The notes beneath the pieces were generated by a model. The model made no database searches. It had not been told where the DNA came from and was given only the letters and a program-made list of their open reading frames with translations. Below are positions 61,758 to 64,000 of a stretch of DNA of 64,000 nt, piece by piece. The translations under genes and the position numbers were made by a program. How positions within the stretch are numbered: the first letter of the stretch is position 1; the number at the start of each line of letters is the position of its first letter. The stretch is from Cellulomonas sp. KRMCY2 (GTDB lineage Bacteria; Actinomycetota; Actinomycetes; Actinomycetales; Cellulomonadaceae). The stretch spans positions 1,922,001 to 1,986,000 of the forward strand of contig NZ_JAGF01000001.1 of the NCBI RefSeq assembly GCF_000526515.1. The letters run 5' to 3'.

Positions 61758-62827
61758 TGGCCGCGGACCAGATCGTGCACTCGCAGGAGACGGACGGCAG
61801 CACCGGCCGCCGCGCCGCGCGCCGCACCGGCCGGCCGGCGGTGGGCCGGATCACCGGACCGCGAGGACCTCGTCATGGCCTGGACCGGCGCTACCTGCCG
61901 GTGGTCGGCACCCTCGTGGTGCTGGTCCTGATGTTCGTGATCGGCGAGACCCGCTACGGCAACTTCCTGTCCGGCCGGGTCATCTCGAACCTCTTCATCA
62001 ACAACTCCTTCCTCATCGTGCTCGCCGTCGGCCTGACCTTCGTGATCATCACCGGCGGGATCGACCTGTCGGTCGGTTCGGTCGTCGCGCTGTCCGGGAT
62101 CCTGGCGGCCTCGCTGCTGCAGTCGGGGTGGCCGGCCGCCGTCGTCATCCCGCTGGTCATCCTCGTGGGCTCGCTGATCGGGCTGGTCGTCGGCCTGATG
62201 GTGCACGTGTTCGAGATCCAACCGTTCATCGCGACGCTCGCGGCGATGTTCCTCGCGCGCGGGCTGTCCTACGTGATCAGCCTGTCCTCGATCCCGATCA
62301 TCGACCCGACCATCGTGTGGCTCTCGAGCTACCGCATCCCGATCGGCGAGACCTGGACGATCACGCCGAGCGGCATCATCGCCCTGTCGGTCGTGGTGGT
62401 GGCCTTCTACCTGCTGCACCACACGCAGTTCGGCCGCACGGTCTACGCGATCGGCGGCGGTGAGCAGTCGGCGATGCTGATGGGCCTGCCGGTCGCCCGG
62501 ACCAAGGTGCTCGTCTACGTGATCAGCGGCACCTGCGCCGGGATCGGTGGCTTCCTCTTCTCGATCTTCTCCCGCTCGGGCTACTCGCTCACGGGTGTCG
62601 GCATGGAGCTCGATGCGATCGCGGCAGTGGTCATCGGCGGCACGATCCTGACCGGTGGCAGCGGCTTCGTCCTCGGGTCGCTGCTCGGTGTCATGGTGCT
62701 CGGCCTGATCCAGACGATCATCACCTACGAGGGCACCCTGAGCTCGTGGTGGACCAAGATCGTCATCGGCGGCCTGCTGCTGATCTTCGTGGTGCTGCAG
62801 CGCGCCCTGGTCGTCCGGCGCAGGTAG
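61757..62827 (+). CDS. yjfF: Furanose-sugar ABC importer permease 2 (YjfF type)
   Basis: This 356-residue permease of the same family has an Arg/Gly-rich cytoplasmic N-terminus of about 40 residues, then 9-10 membrane segments, with ITGGIDLSVGSVVALSG and VIGGTILTGGSGFVLGSLLG. A second permease beside YtfT is the mark of the four-part ytfQRT-yjfF importer. A clear terminator follows. Confidence 0.92.
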   Translation: MAADQIVHSQETDGSTGRRAARRTGRPAVGRITGPRGPRHGLDRRYLPVVGTLVVLVLMFVIGETRYGNFLSGRVISNLFINNSFLIVLAVGLTFVIITGGIDLSVGSVVALSGILAASLLQSGWPAAVVIPLVILVGSLIGLVVGLMVHVFEIQPFIATLAAMFLARGLSYVISLSSIPIIDPTIVWLSSYRIPIGETWTITPSGIIALSVVVVAFYLLHHTQFGRTVYAIGGGEQSAMLMGLPVARTKVLVYVISGTCAGIGGFLFSIFSRSGYSLTGVGMELDAIAAVVIGGTILTGGSGFVLGSLLGVMVLGLIQTIITYEGTLSSWWTKIVIGGLLLIFVVLQRALVVRRR

Positions 62828-62838
62828 CGCCCCGAACC

Positions 62839-62870
62839 GCCCGTCAGAAGGTTGCAGCCTTCTGACGGGC
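62839..62870 (+). terminator. Terminator after yjfF
   Basis: Perfect 13-base arms (gcccgtcagaagg / ccttctgacgggc) with loop ttgcag, 11 bp after the yjfF stop, followed by ggcatttcc. It ends the importer operon. A 12-bp palindrome, tccatcgatgga, follows at 62877-62888. Confidence 0.88.
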
Positions 62871-62961
62871 GGCATTTCCATCGATGGAGACCGCTCAGGA
62901 GGGAGGTCCGGAACAGCGCCCGTCAACGGGCTCCCGCACACCCTTACCGAGTGCTTGGAGC

Positions 62962-64000
62962 ATGATGATTCTCTCTCGACGGCGGTCCCTGGGGACCCCA
63001 CTCGTAGCCTTCGTGACCGTTTTCACCCTCTCTGTCGCCGGGGCGGCCGGCGTGCTCGTCGCAGGTCCTGGTGCCGCACCCGCCGAGGCGGCCGCACCCG
63101 ACGGCGTGCTGCCCGACGGGGCCTGGGTCGACGAGTTCGACGCCGGCACCCTCGACCCACGCTGGTCGATCCACAACGAGGCGGCGGAGCAGTGGCACCT
63201 CGACGACGCGACCGGCGCCCTCGTGCTCACCTCGCAGGCCGGTGACACCTACCAGGGCGACAACTCGGCCCGCAACGTCTTCCTGCTCGACGTCCCGGTC
63301 GGTGACTTCACCGTCGTGACCTCCGTCGAGGCACCCGTCTCGGCCGACTTCCAGGGCGCCGGCCTGATCGCCTGGCAGGACCCGGACAACTACGTGCGGG
63401 CCGGTGTGACCCACGTCAGCTTCGCCGACGGCGGTCCGGTCGTCATCGAGAACGGTGTCGAGACCGGCGCCGTGTACTCCTCGACGTTCACGGCGCGCCC
63501 CGGGTCGACGGGCGAGACGCTGCGCCTGCAGCGGGTCGGCGACCTCATCACGACCAGCTACTGGGCCGACGGTGCCTGGGTCCAGGCCGCGGCCGCGGCC
63601 GTGACCTTCGACACGATCCAGGTGGGCCTCTACGCGCTCGCGGCCGGTGGCGCACCGCCGCACCAGGCGGTCTTCGACTACGTCGGGCTGGTGGCCGCAC
63701 CGGGCCAGGACGTGGTGCCGGACGGCACGTTCACCCTGAACGGCTCCGGCGACCTGCGGTACCTGACGGTCGCCGACGACGGCTCGCTGGGCCTGCGTGC
63801 GGAGCGTCCGTCGACCACCGTCGCGCTGACCGCCCAGGCTGCCGCGGACGGCGCGCTCACCCTGCGCACAGCGGCCGACGACCGGCCGGTCCGGGTCGTG
63901 GACGGGCGGCTGACCCTCGGGGAGCCCGGCTCACCGGCCGATCTGCTGCGCCTGACCGACGCGGGTGGCGGACGCCTGTACCTGCGCACCGGTGACTCCA
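62962..64000 (+). CDS. Secreted protein with concanavalin A/lamin-G-like domain, 3' truncated by window edge
   Basis: The frame is open from ATG 62962 to the window end (346 codons seen). A Sec signal peptide is clear: RRR near the N-terminus, a hydrophobic core (residues 13-34), then a likely cleavage after AEA (about residue 44). The next ~190 residues (WVDEFDAGTLDPRWSI, GLIAWQDPDNYVRAGV) look like the concanavalin A-like domain found at the end of GH43 enzymes or DUF1349 proteins. After that, from about residue 253, repeated short beta segments suggest a beta-trefoil or AbfB-like sugar-binding part. Probably a secreted enzyme or carbohydrate-binding protein for arabinan-type glycans; a catalytic domain is not yet visible. 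TTGGAG precedes the ATG. Confidence 0.7.
   Translation, partial: MMILSRRRSLGTPLVAFVTVFTLSVAGAAGVLVAGPGAAPAEAAAPDGVLPDGAWVDEFDAGTLDPRWSIHNEAAEQWHLDDATGALVLTSQAGDTYQGDNSARNVFLLDVPVGDFTVVTSVEAPVSADFQGAGLIAWQDPDNYVRAGVTHVSFADGGPVVIENGVETGAVYSSTFTARPGSTGETLRLQRVGDLITTSYWADGAWVQAAAAAVTFDTIQVGLYALAAGGAPPHQAVFDYVGLVAAPGQDVVPDGTFTLNGSGDLRYLTVADDGSLGLRAERPSTTVALTAQAAADGALTLRTAADDRPVRVVDGRLTLGEPGSPADLLRLTDAGGGRLYLRTGDS

Noticed and set aside
62877-62888. Palindrome tccatcgatgga between the yjfF terminator and the secreted protein gene
   Set aside because: Only one copy seen and no regulator linked to it; too short to call an operator by itself. It is noted in the terminator entry.
1-64000. rRNA, tRNA, CRISPR arrays, insertion sequences, prophage genes, attachment sites
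   Set aside because: None was recognised by eye: no transposase or integrase motifs, no regular spacer-repeat array, and no tRNA-like cloverleaf stood out. A covariance-model scan would be needed for certainty.

Overview
The window is about 64 kb of very GC-rich DNA (over 70% G+C by eye) with almost every gene in G/C-ending codons. It has frequent GTG starts, frequent ATGA/GTGA gene overlaps, leaderless-type promoters (TANNNT a few bases before the start codon), LTAC/LAAC lipoboxes, a disA-radA pair and a mycobacterial-type ArgA. This points to an actinomycete (Actinomycetota), probably a plant-polysaccharide degrader of the Micrococcales such as Cellulomonadaceae; the family assignment is inference. 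I saw no rRNA, tRNA, CRISPR array, phage or transposase.

Layout. (1) 0-13.8 kb: a carbohydrate catabolic island with the 3' end of an FAD oxidoreductase, an SGNH esterase, a TIM-barrel sugar isomerase/epimerase, three Gfo/Idh/MocA oxidoreductases, a DUF6807 (PmoA-like) protein, a MalF/MalG/binding-protein ABC importer without its own ATPase, and two LacI repressors. Two promoters share a LacI-type operator (GGAWAGCGCWTTCC). (2) 13.8-15.2 kb: NhaA antiporter. (3) 15.5-30 kb: a uronate island. It carries a DctP-DctQ-DctM TRAP importer, KduI, KduD, KDG kinase and KDPG aldolase, which together form the route from 5-keto-4-deoxyuronate to pyruvate plus glyceraldehyde-3-phosphate. With it are two IclR regulators, two D-2-hydroxyacid dehydrogenases, a Zn-alcohol dehydrogenase, further SDRs and a DUF4862 protein. 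Two different palindromes recur at separate promoters of this island. (4) 30-34 kb: an alpha/beta hydrolase and the glpD-glpK operon. (5) 34.4-39.7 kb: core genes (ArgA-type N-acetyltransferase, MutY, a membrane-anchored protein, a VOC protein, DisA, RadA). (6) 39.8-48.4 kb: two TetR-controlled ABC export modules with striking operators, a membrane protein, proC, and a LacI regulator. (7) 48.4-64 kb: an L-arabinose island. It holds araB-araD-araA, a DeoR regulator, a ChvE-MmsA-MmsB sugar importer, a YtfQ-YtfR-YtfT-YjfF (furanose-type) importer and the start of a secreted lamin-G/concanavalin-like protein. The araB and ytfQ promoters carry the same operator over the -10 box.

How it works together. 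Secreted enzymes, mostly outside the window, release arabinose, unsaturated or keto uronates and an unidentified third sugar from plant cell-wall glycans. Four importers bring these in, separate regulators sense each, and the dedicated pathways feed the pentose phosphate pathway and lower glycolysis. The least understood part is region 1, whose enzyme set (several sugar oxidoreductases, an isomerase, DUF6807 and an esterase, but no glycoside hydrolase in view) suggests an oxidation-based sugar pathway. A recurring oddity is that short tandem repeats at gene ends duplicate the TGA stop codon.
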